From: Tipula vernalis
Taxonomy: Eukaryota > Arthropoda > Insecta > Diptera > Tipulidae
Direction of reading: 5' to 3'
NCBI GenBank assembly: GCA_958295665.1
Contig: OY282560.1
Location: 56,234,333-56,298,332, forward strand
Length of the DNA: 64,000 nucleotides
Both the position numbers and the translations under genes were made by a program. Below are positions 36,301 to 47,934 of this stretch, piece by piece. The notes under the pieces are model-generated. The model was not told the DNA's origin. It worked only from the letters and a program-made list of their open reading frames with translations, and did not search any database. Position 1 is the first letter of the stretch. Every line of letters begins with the position of its first letter.

Positions 36301-37091
36301 AAAAATTAAAACCGAATTAGTTGTCAATGACCAAATTGAGATAATAGCTTGATGTGATTCCACGAAGACGTTTATTGCCAATCGCACCGCTTATATCCTA
36401 GATGTTTTACCACGCCACCATTGGAGATATGTACCGTATAACAACAGGAATCAACCCTTTAAAACTAGTACAATGTGAGTTATGGTTCAAAGGTCCAACA
36501 TGGGTACAACAGGCTGAACAGAGTTGGCCCTCAATTTGCGTCTCTTCAGCAAAACTTCTTGAAACTGTACTTGAACGACGAACTAACGTTTTGTTAACCG
36601 TGCCAAGTGACATTCCGTCAGTGATCGATAAGGAACTAGAAAATATCCGTTCAGTAACCGGAATACATTATAAACCAAAATTAATATCATTGGACCTGTT
36701 TATAGACGATCAAGGCATTTTACGAGTTGGAGGTCGCTTGCGCAAGTATTCGGCGCAATTTCCAATCGTATTACCAAATAACCATCAATTAAACGTATTA
36801 ATAATCAAATAAATTCACCATCAACTATTACATGGAGGTATTCAATTAGTACTTAACAAGATAAGACAGCGATTCTGGATAATGGATGCGCGCAAATTTG
36901 TGAAACAGTTTATTCGCAATTGTATTGTATGTTTAAGACATAGGAAAACGAATTATAATCCAAAGATGGGGGATCTGCCGAGTGAACGAGTCACACAACA
37001 TCGTCCATTCTCCTTCATCCAAGACACGGTCCACTCGTACATCATCGCAAAAGTTTCAACGTTTACTGAGCTATTTATAGGGCGAAGCTAG
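33390..37091 (+). pseudogene. BEL/Pao retrotransposon gag-pol, copy 1
   Basis: Domains in canonical BEL/Pao order but broken by frameshifts and stops. Gag: 33390-33914 with the DUF1759-type block KLPKINIEPFTGDYKLWPSF, continuing in another frame at 33892-34290 (LLGKVDDNTKQLWAR). Zinc knuckles follow at 34270-34469 (CFECNDDHLLYKC and CHNCLRKGHFSSQC). A protease-like block (LLLDSGSQCTFV) lies near 34745-34800. Reverse transcriptase: 35333-35710 has FVADIEKMYRQI with the first catalytic Asp, and a frameshift separates it from the YIDD box at about 35665-35685. 35707-36132 carries the thumb-like segment RKILSEISKIYDPLGWLSP. RNase H: about 36116-36352 ([31 protein letters not shown]). Integrase: 36402-36812 and the zinc-binding segment at 36815-37091 (LLHGG...FWIMDARKFVKQF...CIVCLRH). 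It stops before the integrase catalytic core, where copy 2 begins. Confidence 0.9.
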
Positions 37092-38560
37092 CTGGTTATT
37101 GAAACATCTTCGAAATAGTGATGCGAATTACTTTGAAACTATTGAGAAACTCCAGCACCAATGTAACTGCAAGCGAAAAACCGTTAATTCATATATTGGA
37201 ACCTTCCTGGTGCAGCATTCAATTCAAACGGTATCTGCCGCAAGCAATACTTCCGATGGAATTTTACACGGTGTGAAAGCTGACCCTTGCATCACAAAAT
37301 TAATATTAAATGTAATTGGTTCGGAGAACAAATCCTAGTGGGAAACCAAAGAATTATTGTTTAAATTTCTATAGAACCGCTGTGATGAGCAAGGTGATTT
37401 AAGATCCATTCAACCAACCAGTTGCCAGAATAATAATCGTAAGCTTGCGATTCATGGTCAAGTAAATGCAACCCAAGAAAAATGCTTACTTTGGCAAGAT
37501 ACTAGTACTAAACGGTTCTCCTGGATTCAGGCACAAAGGTGCTGCTTTCAATAATCATGGGCTCATCCAGTTCGCCAATTTCAAATGCGTAAATGTCATA
37601 ATACGAAGCCAAAATGGCCAAACAATTGGGGAGGACCGTATATTGCTAGATTGTGGCTCACAGCCATATTCGATAATAACGAATTTTAGTTAATTGTGTT
37701 GGAGAAGTCCTAGGCCCAAGGAAATGTGCTAGAAAAGTTACATGGAGGCGACCAAGCATAATGCGGACAGTAGATTTGTTCTGCACTTGCTGTTTAAGGG
37801 ATCACCAGATGAATTAACCGGTCAGTGCAGAAATTGAAAATTTAAAGAGAGATATTGTCGATATGCTTAACAGCTGCGAGATGGTGTTGATAAAATGGGT
37901 ATCTAGTTGTCTAGACTTACTGCAGGAAATTCCAGCAGAAGATATTCAATTATCAAATAAAGGACTTAATAATGGTGATATCGTAAAAGTTGCGCTGTAG
38001 TTTATACGACTGATTACAGTATATATGTATTAGAAGTCGAAATGAACGTGGTTAGGTAACGTCAATTACCGCGTGGACAGATTCGACCATCGTTCTATAT
38101 TGGTTTACTTGGTATCCATATGTTAAAATAAAACAAATCCGTGAGGAATCGAGTGGCAGCAACGTTAGAAAAAATGAATAGAGGATAACTCAGCAGATAT
38201 AGTATCGCGTGGCCCTAGTCCCAGGAGCTGAACGAGAATAATCAATGGTGGCATGGTACAATAGGGTTGAAGAATTCTCCACAATGGCCTAGACAACAAT
38301 ATGCGTATGTGTCGAGATAGCGATTCGGATAAGCGATTCAATGGGCACAAAATACTTCCCAAATTCACCGCTACTAAGACGTCGTCAGTTTTACGTAAAC
38401 TATTGAATAGAATCGATATTGAACATGTAGAGCTTATAATATTCAGAGCAATTTAAATAAAGTGAATATTTATAGGAGTTAGCCAGTTGGAGTCGCAATT
38501 AAAATTTCTGAATCCAATAATCGACGCTTATGGTAATACACGTGTCGCATTCATTACTCA
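37092..38560 (+). pseudogene. BEL/Pao copy 2, heavily deleted, directly downstream
   Basis: A second element in the same orientation. 37099-37338 resembles the middle of a BEL Gag (LRNSDANYFETIEKL ... DPCITKLILNVIGSENKS). 37466-37693 ends in a retropepsin-like block (NGQTIGEDRILLDCGSQPYSII). About 37765-37815 gives RFVLHLLFKGSPDEL, like the start of the RT region. 37820-38000 gives ENLKRDIVDMLNSCEMVLIKW, the segment after the catalytic box, so the core of the reverse transcriptase is deleted. About 38185-38300 gives ADIVSRGPSPQEL...WWHGTIGL, the linker before integrase. About 38480-38545 gives LKFLNPIIDAYGNTRV. Order matches BEL/Pao; large deletions and stops make it a dead copy. Confidence 0.7.
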
Positions 38561-41500
38561 TTCACACAGTTCTAAGCGTGGTAGACTTTGCTACTTTATG
38601 TACTTTATGGCTCGTTTGTTACCCTGTAATAGATTACTGCAGCGTATGCCACTTGACTAGCATCACAAAAACCATGCAATTCGATCGTTGAATTTTTGTA
38701 GTGGATTATCCCAATTCACGTTCATGGTTTTATCAGATACATTGATTTGATGTCCTCTATCCTAAGGGGGAATATCGTCCGACACTTCGCGGAAGTTTGA
38801 CACCCACCTTCTCAACCTGATTAGCTTAACTAACTGCCAAACAATCATTCAGTGGCACGCCAGAGGTCGTTTTGGCAGAGCAATCAAACACCATTCGTAT
38901 TTTACTGCTTAAGCGATCTTTCTTAGTAACTGCATGATATGACAAAAATAATATTGCATCTTGTACTGTTGGTTGAGGGATTTCTTGCATATGATCCAGA
39001 GCCAAATATTCATTCATAAATTCTTCCATTCCCTGTAATCTATGGATTGCCATATTCAGTGACTTGCCTAATTCAGTAGTAGATTTTTTGAAAGGCAATC
39101 GAACTTGGAAACTTCCGTCTGCCTCACACAATTCTTCATCTGGTAAAAGAAGTGAGACGTTATTTGATCGTTTTAACGTGGGATCGATATTGTTTTCATG
39201 AATATCCCAATCGATATTCCTGAATATCCCAATTCGATGTGATTACCCTTAATCTTCCTTTCGACTAATATTATATTAAAAAAGTGGTCAATGTCTATGA
39301 GTACGTCTATTTCGTTGGCCTTGTAATAATCAGAATCTGCCAGAGGTAATGTTTTCCAATTCTTAAGATTTAAAGCGATGATGCTCATTTGGGGCGCTTC
39401 GTGATGTTCTTCAAGATAAGGACGTTTATTGTTGTGACTGAACCTGACCGCATTTCGACTTGAATGGTAGCATCACCTTTCATAAATCAATTTAATAAGC
39501 CATTTGACATTCTGCGCAGCTATATGAGCCTTGATGGAGACTGTGTGGCTTATTTGTAGAACTTACACTACGTTTATTTGAGCTCCGCACAAATTCTATT
39601 GCATCATTATGGCGTAGTAGAAGCTCAAATAAATCCTTAATTGCTGGAAAATCCTTGGTTGCCATCTCTTGAGCCCATAAACTCTTGGATTCATCATTCA
39701 ATTTATTGACGAGTATGTACACTGAAAAAAATCCTACATACAATGTAGACAAAAACTGCATTAATAGTAAGTATAATCCGTTAAAAGTGAGCCGATCCGA
39801 CCCTTCGTTAATAGTAAGAAAATCGTACGTTAATATAGTGAAACACACAAATTTTTTATTTTAATCTTAACTACTTACGTTGTAGTATTTATGAATTGAT
39901 TCGTATAAGATACGAAAAATGTTATTATTTTAAAGCAGTTAAAAGCATTTTTGGATGAACAACTTCTTATTATTAACGTAAGAAAATAAAGATACCATGA
40001 AAATTTTCATAATACTAATGAAATGTTAAATCACATTAACGAATAAATTCATACATATAACTTAAAAGAAGAAATTCATTATTTGTATTTACGAAATTAT
40101 TCGTGTATAGGAAGAATGGAATACTCAGCAGTTACGAATAATTCACAAATATGATGATTATTTTCATAAATAAACTGAAAATAATTCATAATGTGTAGGA
40201 ACGATAATTGATACACAAAACTACATAATATTTATGTATTGTTCATACCAAGAATGTAAATTTTTGGGTCGATTGATGAATAAATTCATAAAATCTATAC
40301 ACCCAATTGTAGAGAAATAAAAAACATAAAATTTTGTAATTTTGTTATTTATTTATTTTATTAGTCAACATGGCGCTTACTACTATCCTATTAATTTTTT
40401 AATTGTTAGTTTATTTTTAAAAGATTAAATTGATAAAATTTTAAGAACAAATTTGATAAGAGGTAATTTAATCCAAAATATTTGCAATGCGCCATGGTTC
40501 GTTTTATTGCCCTTCTGTAAATTAAATAAATTGAATTACAATCACAAAGTACTTTTAATTGCATATTTTGTTACCTTTTAAAACATTCAATAAATTCGTT
40601 TGATCCCACTACTGCAAAAAAGATTTTAATCTATGGCCTCCTTCTTGTGCTTGAGCGGCAAAATTTGGAATGGTTGATACCGTATAAGGTAGATCGAGTT
40701 CCGAATCGTCAACTATGATCATATTTGAATCGATATAGGTACGACATTTTCTTGCCAGCAATTATATATAATAATGCTGGAGTATTGTTAACATATTAAA
40801 ATTTAGTCCTGTAGATCACACAAATTATTTATTTACACATTATTTATAGAATAAAAGAAATTTTTTTTTTCACAGTAAAGTGTTCTTATTTTAATTTCAC
40901 CGAATGAAAATTGGCTTTATTTTAATAAGAACACGTGCAAAACGAAAACACTTGTACAATACTGGCAAAAAATAATATATTTACCTGTTTTTCAGCATAC
41001 AAAAATCTGTTACATTAAAAATGTTACAATGAAAATTATTACCTGTGTTCCTTTCAAGCTCGCAATTGTTAATAAAGAAGCGAAAGCAATTTATTTACTT
41101 TCGTTGTTCCGAATATTATTCAACTTTACTCTATTTTTATAGATGCTACGAATAGATTCGTCCAATAATTAATAGTACGAACAAATTCATATACATTAGG
41201 TAATGATGAAACTTGATCTTTTCGCATAATTCGAAATGCAATGGAGCTCTTATGTAAAATAAATGAATTTGTTCGAGTTATTAATTTAATGAAGGAATTT
41301 ATCAATAATACGTGAAAAAAACGTGAAATTTACAATTTAATTGTATTATTGAAAAAAGACGGTTGCTGAAACTTTATGTCCACTAGATTTTTTTTTTTTT
41401 TTCGATTTCTTCTACTTGGAAAATGGAATATCACTAATATCTGGTATGTGTGTATATAAGGCATATTTCGGTATGCATTTCACTTCTGTAGCAGTTTCTG

Positions 41501-42480
41501 TTCCGAAGGTGGAAATGACAAAAGAAAATTCTTATTCAATAGATGTCATAAAAGTAGGATGTCTTCAAATATAAGCAGCCACCTACACATACATTTAAAA
41601 TTCGAATTATAATATTCATATATTCTAGTGCCACATTCGTTAATATAACGAACAATAAGTATTTAACAAATATTTTCGCACTTGTCTTATTCATAAATAT
41701 TATGAATTGTTCATAAATGTAGTTTTTTAATAAAATCATGCAAGTTGCACTAATACGCAAACAATATGTGAATGTATTATATCTATAGCACAATAAACTA
41801 AACCATTTTTTAGTTTATGAACTATGATTCGTACTATTAACGCATAAATGTTTATGATTTTTTTTTTAAATTTGGTTTGTTTCGTAAATATAATAATTTT
41901 TACATTAATAGTACGTGGTTAACGAACGCCATTCGTAAATAAAATGCACAAAAATTGTTTCAGAGTAATGGAGCCATGTATCTCGGTCTTCACCATGTGG
42001 CCTCATAGCCTTTAATCCTCAGAGGACTTCATCGGAAGTATCAAGAAGCAATTCATGGTTTTGCGCAGTCATGTGCTTTCTGTCGTAGCGCTGCCTGAGC
42101 TTCTGAAATGCTTCGATATAGTTTGCTTCAGTTATGTTAAAATGCCGCATGACGCTCGCTGCTTCCCCTTGAAGTAGTCCCTTCAAGTATTGAAACTTTT
42201 GAACAAATGAGAGAGAAGCCGAGTCATTAAATCACTGCCACTCCATATAGTCGCCTGAGAATGGTGGTATATTCAGTTTTGGTAATCTCACGTCTGCTCC
42301 TGAATGCGTCGTTTTCAACTGATCAAAATTCGTGTTACCAGTGTCAACTCCGATTTTGCGATTCAACGTATTGAGCTCGGTAATAGCTTTATAGTAATTT
42401 TCGCTCTGCTATCTCTGCACTAGATTTGTTAACAATGTTTAAGATGAAGGTTAAGTTAATTTCAAGTGGACGATAATTCT
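38540..42480 (-). pseudogene. BEL/Pao copy 3, inverted, split by a DNA insertion
   Basis: Minus-strand order: Gag N-terminal half at about 42480-41968 (RLPKLNIPPFSGDYMEWQ, KFQYLKGLLQGEAASVMRHF, AFQKLRQRYDRKHMTAQNHELL); then a 2,246-bp insertion (39720-41965); Gag continues at 39717-39492 (YILVNKLNDESKSLWAQEM...CAECQMAY). Protease-region remnant at 39388-39173 (EIDVLIDIDHFFNIIL). RT start at 39131-38826 (FQVRLPFKKSTTELG, MNEYLALDHMQEIP, SSKIRMVFDCSAKTTSGVPLND). The polymerase core is deleted. An RNase H start lies at about 38700-38600 (LHGFCDASQVAYAAVIYYR). Several stops. It points toward copies 1 and 2, so the three copies meet tail to tail near 38.5 kb. Confidence 0.8.
39720..41965. mobile_element. 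2,246-bp insertion at a TA site inside BEL gag
   Basis: Left end CACTGAAAAAAATCC and right end (complement) CTCTGAAACAATTTTTG are similar inverted termini. TA flanks both sides (39718-39719 and 41966-41967). Removing the insert plus one TA restores continuous Gag reading between the WLH and ILVNK segments, which proves this is an insertion. The content is AT-rich with many short inverted motifs around TACGAA/TTCGTA and no transposase-like ORF (the frame at 41536-41793 shows nothing recognisable). A large non-autonomous TIR element with TA target preference is the best reading. Confidence 0.8.
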
Positions 42481-43040
42481 TGCTCAATAAATTACAAACG
42501 GCTACACTTAGAATTGAATCACTTGAGGTTGTATAAATTCCTCGTGCACGTGGGTATAAATTTAATAGAAAATAAAAAATTGCTACTTTTCGATCTAGAA
42601 AAACATGGCTATGTCTTGTAATAGTTCTCCGTATGTTAAATTGTTGAATTTCAGCAGTTATTGCGATCAGGAAAATATCTACTAAAGACAATAATTTAAT
42701 AAACCACAATGGCGGGGCACAAATTATCGAATTATAAATTAAATGTATCCCAATAATTGGAAGACAGTGAAATGGTAAGTCATGCTAAACTACTGGACCA
42801 TGGTTGTATATGTTTAAGTTTTTGACGTGTTGAAAGTAGATGGTTGTGAACAGCTGTGTTTAAATGATTCGGCAATCCATCAGATGGACGTCTGTGAAGT
42901 TAACCCAAAATTCTATCCCAAAAAATTATGAATTTAAACTGTGGCAATTCTAAATTAATTAATATGAAATAAAAAATCTATCACGATAGAAGATATTTGT
43001 AAATTATTATTATATTTAAAAAGAAATATTTTTCATGAAA
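42481..43040. other. Spacer before the 175-bp satellite
   Basis: The minus-strand frame 42389-42709 overlaps the start of BEL copy 3 Gag in its last ~35 codons; its upstream part shows no domain. The rest is AT-rich with nothing recognised. Confidence 0.4.
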
Positions 43041-45720
43041 TATAATTGAGTGACAAATCGAGGAGCAGAACTCGAATTATTTCGAAACTGAAATAAATTT
43101 AATTGGAAGTTCCATTGAATGGTATACTGTTCACATATATTGGTATAATAGACAGCCCAGAAGTCCGATTCTCCAAAAATCTTTTATTGCCAAAGATGCT
43201 CTGGATTACCAGTTAATATAATTGAGTGATAAATCGAGGGGCAGTACTCGAATTATTTCGAAACTGAAATAAATTTAATTGAAAGTTCCGTTGAATGATA
43301 TACTGTTCAAATATATTTGCATAATAGACAGCGCAGAACTCCAATTCCCCAAAAATCTTTAATTACCATAGATGCTCTGGATTGCCAGTTAATATAATTG
43401 AGTGACAAATTCAAGGGCAGTACTCAAATTATTGCGAAACTGAAACAAATTTAATTAGAAGTTCCATTGAATGGTATACTGTTCACATATATTGGTATAA
43501 TAGAAAGCCCAGAAGGCCGATTCTCCAAAAATCTTTTATTGCCATAGATGCTCTGGATTACCAGTTAATATAATTGAGTGACAAATCCAAGGGCAGTACT
43601 CGAATTATTTCGAAACTGAAACAAATTCAATTGCAAGTTCCGTTGAATGGTATACTGTTCAAATATATGTGCTTAATAGACAGCCCAGAACCCCAATTCC
43701 CAAAAATCTTTGATTGCCATAGATGCTCTGGATTGCCAGTTAAAATAATTGAGTGACAATTCGAGGGGCAATACTTAAACTATTTCGAAACTGGAACAAA
43801 TTTAATTGGAAGTTCCGTTGAATGGTATACTGTTCACATATATTGGCATAATAGACAGCCCAGAACTCCGATTCTTCAAAAATCTTTGATTGCCATAGAT
43901 GCTCTGGATTACCAGTTAATATAATTATCCAAATCCAAGGGCAGTACTCGAATTATTTCGAAACTGAAACAAATTTAATTGGAAGTTCCATTGAATGGTA
44001 TACTGTTCACATATATTGGTATAATAGAAAGCCCAGCAGGCCGATTAACCAAAAATCTTTGATTGCCATAGATGCTCTGGATTACCAGTTAATATAATTG
44101 TCCAAATCCAAGGGCAATACTCGAATTATTTCGAAACTAAAACAAATTCAATTGCAAGTACCGTTGAATGGTATACTGTTCACATATATTGGCATAATAG
44201 ACAGCCCAGAACTCCTATTCCCCAAAAATCTTTGATTGCCATAGATGCTCTGGATTACCAGTTAATATAATTGAGTGACAAATCCAAGGGCAGTACTCGA
44301 ATTATTTCGAAACTGAAATAAACTTAATTAGAATTTCCGTTGAATGGTATACTGTTCACTTATATTGGTATAATAGACAGCCCAGAAGTCCGATTCCCCA
44401 AAAATCTTTGATTGCTAGAGATGCTCTAGATTACCAGTTAATATAATTGAGTGACAAATCGAGGGGCAGTACTCGAATTATTTCGAAACTGAAACAAATT
44501 CAATTGCAAGTTCCGTTGAATGGTATACTGTTCAAATATATGTGCTTAATAGACAGCCCAGAACCCCAATTCCCAAAAATCTTTGATTGCCATAGATGCT
44601 CTGGATTGCCAGTTAAAATAATTGAGTGACAATTCGAGGGGCAATACTTAAACTATTTCGAAACTGGAACAAATTTAATTGGAAGTTCCGTTGAATGGTA
44701 TACTGCTCACATATATTGGCATAATAGACAGCCCAGAACTCCTATTCCCCAACAATCTTTGATTGCCATAGATGCTCTGGATTACCAGTTAATATAATTG
44801 AGTGACAAATCCAAGGGCAGTACTCGAATTATTTCGAAACTGAAACAAATTTAATTGGAAGTTCCATTGAATGGTATACTGTTCACTTATATTGGTATAA
44901 TAGACAGCCCAGAAGTCCGATTCCCCAAAAATCTTTGATTGCTAGAGATGCTCTAGATTACCAGTTAATATAATTGAGTGACAAATCGAGGGGCAGTACT
45001 CGAATTATTTCGAAACTGAAACAAATTTAATTGCAAGTTCCATTGAATGGTATATTGTTAAAACATATTTGCATAATAGACAGCCCAGAACTCCAATTCC
45101 CAAAAAATCTTTGATTGCCATAGATGCTCTGGATTGCCATAGTTAATATAATTGAGTGAAAATTCGAGGGGCAATGTTCGAATTATTTCGAAACTGAAAC
45201 AAATTTAATTGGAAGTTCCATTGAATGATATACTACTGTTCACATCTATTGGTATAATAGACAGCCCAGAACTCCAATTCCCAAAAAATCTTTGATTGCC
45301 ATAGATGCTCTGGATTGCCAGTTAATATAATTGAGTGACAAATCGAAGGGCAGTACTCGAATTATTTCAAAACAAACAAATTCAATTGCAAGTTCCGTTT
45401 AACGGTATACTGTTCACATATTATAGCATAATAGACAGCCCAGAACTCCGATTCCCCAAAAATCTTTGATTACCATAGGTGCTCTGGAATACCAGTTAAT
45501 ATAATTGAGTGACAAATCGAGAGGCAGGACTCGAATTATTTCGAAACTAAAACAAATTGAATTGCAACTATTCACATATTTATTTTGGCATAAAGATCCC
45601 CAGAACTCCAATTCCCCAAAAACTTTTGACTGACTTAATTGCTCTGAATTGTCAGTTAATATAATTGAGTGATAAATCGAGACGCTGTTCTCCAATTATT
45701 TCGAATCGAGACTAATTGAA
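43040..45720. repeat. ~175-bp satellite array, about 15 units, 5-unit higher order
   Basis: Unit: TAATATAATTGAGTGACAAA...ATTTCGAAACTGAAACAAAT...GAATGGTATACTGTTCACAT...GACAGCCCAGAA...GATGCTCTGGATTACCAGT, period about 174-176 bp. The units at 43567-43915 and 44440-44790 are nearly identical, spaced 873 bp (five units), giving the same 60-codon frame twice (43574 and 44447). The variant GATTGCTAGAGATGCTCTAG recurs at about 44411 and 44937. Units toward the right end (45360-45720) are more diverged. ORFs here are satellite artefacts. Confidence 0.95.
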
Positions 45721-47930
45721 TGGCAAATGACTTCCGGTGTATGATAACGTTTACTTAATCTATAATGGCCAAATAAATATTTAAATTACAATTCAATTTA
45801 TTATCTTTGTTTACAATTTGCTAAAATAGGCGTGCGCGTAATCAAATTATGGCATGTTTAGTACCAGACACTCATAATTTTGGGCTGAGAGTACAATAGT
45901 TAACTGTCGCGATAGCTTTAGCTGTCATGAGAGTATTTTTTGGGATGACCTTAAATAGCGTCATTGTATATAAATACTTTTTTGGGCTGACACTTGTATA
46001 TCATGAAAATATATATGGTGTTTAGTGTTGCCATAGCATTTTTTCGGGTTATATTTTGGGTCAACTTCACATACATATCAGATGGTTACCCATTGGATTT
46101 TAAATATATTCCAATATAACCAGTACTATCAAAAAACACGACGCCAAAAAAATAGTGAACAATACAGCTATAACGTACATATGTGATCTAGTCAAGAATA
46201 CTTAAATCGCAAATTTTATCGAAATTACTGGTGAAGAAAAGTTCTAGTGAACAAAACTCTAGATGTTTCGTTTAATAAATTTGCTTACCTTAGGTATGGT
46301 AACAAATAATGAATTACTCACCTGAAAAATTAAATGATAAAAATTCGAACATTTCTTCGAACCAAATAAATCAAGGTTCAAATAATAAGGACTATTAGAC
46401 CCAAAAATTAAGTTTAGACGTTTTTGACAGATTTATCAAATTGATAGAACATATGAACTAGATTAAGTTTAATCGAATTTTTAAAATCCAGGCGATAAAT
46501 CAAATTTACCCTAAATTTAAATTCGCAATTACCCCCTAACAACAACAGTACATTAAAAAATGAATAGCAACAAAATATTGGAGCAATATTTCACCCACAT
46601 TTTGTTGATTTTTTTTTTTTTTAATTTAATTGGTTTATTTTGTTATTTTTTATATACAGTTTATCTAAATAAATGAAAGGATTAAGACGAATTAAAGTCA
46701 ATTAAGATAATTCATTGTTTTGTTCTAAATAAACTAAAAAAATTGTTGATTAATGATCAGAATTAAAATTCAGCACAACAGACGTTTGACAAAATAAGCA
46801 TAAATAACAAAAAAAAACCGTTAGAATAATTAAAAGTAAATAAAAATCGGTTATTTAATGTTAAATAAGAAGATATTTAAAAAATAAGAAGCGCATACAG
46901 ACAGAGCCATCAAATACCTAAATAAAACGAAAACTTTTGTTAAATGCAGCACAGCAATCCAATAAAATACGTTAAATTATGTGACATTTAAGGTTAACAA
47001 ATAACAAAAAACAATGATGACACCTACTCTCCAAACTCTCGATTCGAAATTTGCACCTCGGCATACATTTTTATTTTGTTGTTTTTTATTTATTATTTCA
47101 ACCGCTTGTCAAATAAAAATAAAAAAAACCAAAAACAACTTGACGACAAAAATGTTACCAACCAACAATATTTATCTATCGCATAAATTCATTTGGTGCA
47201 GTGAAATAAGAAAAAAAAAACTCCAGAAGAACTGAAATGTCGTGTAGTCGCTGCCTAATTAGCTGCTGTTGCACTCCAATATTGAAAATATATGCAAATT
47301 TTTATTAAAGAATTTTGGTTTGGAGATATTTCGAAAAAAAAAATGCAAAATAATTTAATTAAATGATTTTGTTCATAATTTACAAGACGCGAATAGTTTG
47401 GCAATAATTTTTTTTTTTTAATTTGAACAAGGTGCGGATTTAATAAAAAATTTTAATCGTTGCCGAACTTACATACGTATGTATATATATTAGTGTATTT
47501 TGTTGGGTGCGCCCTAATGGCAACATGTTGTTTACTGAATGTCCTTGATTCTTTCCCGCTAATAATGTTGCATATATTGTCGCAACAACACAGTAACAGG
47601 CACTCTTAAAAATTAGGATAAGGTTCGAAAAAAAATTACTCCGAAAAAGGATTTATGCCATTTTCGATGCCTGTGAAATACTTCCCAAAATAAAATTCCA
47701 AATTTTCCGTATACGTATATATTTTATGTATGTGGTGGTAACTTATTCGTCTAAATGCCATTTTCAGAAATAAGTTTTTTCAAAAACACATCTTTTAGGA
47801 GAAATCCAACATCCAATTGAATTTAAAAGATAACATTTAAGCAATTTTTATTAGCAAAAACGGTTCATTGGCCTTACATTTTGATTTTATGTAAAATTAA
47901 ATAAACAACAGACCCATTGAAACATATTAC
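45721..47930. other. AT-rich spacer between two satellites
   Basis: No gene recognised. The plus-strand frame 47014-47235 has a hydrophobic stretch (FLFCCFLFIISTA) followed by Lys-rich sequence, but no start context or homology supports it. Confidence 0.5.
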
Positions 47931-47934
47931 ATAC

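Noticed and set aside
43574..44629. Two near-identical 60-aa ORFs as duplicated genes
   Set aside because: They are satellite units 873 bp apart in a five-unit higher-order repeat.
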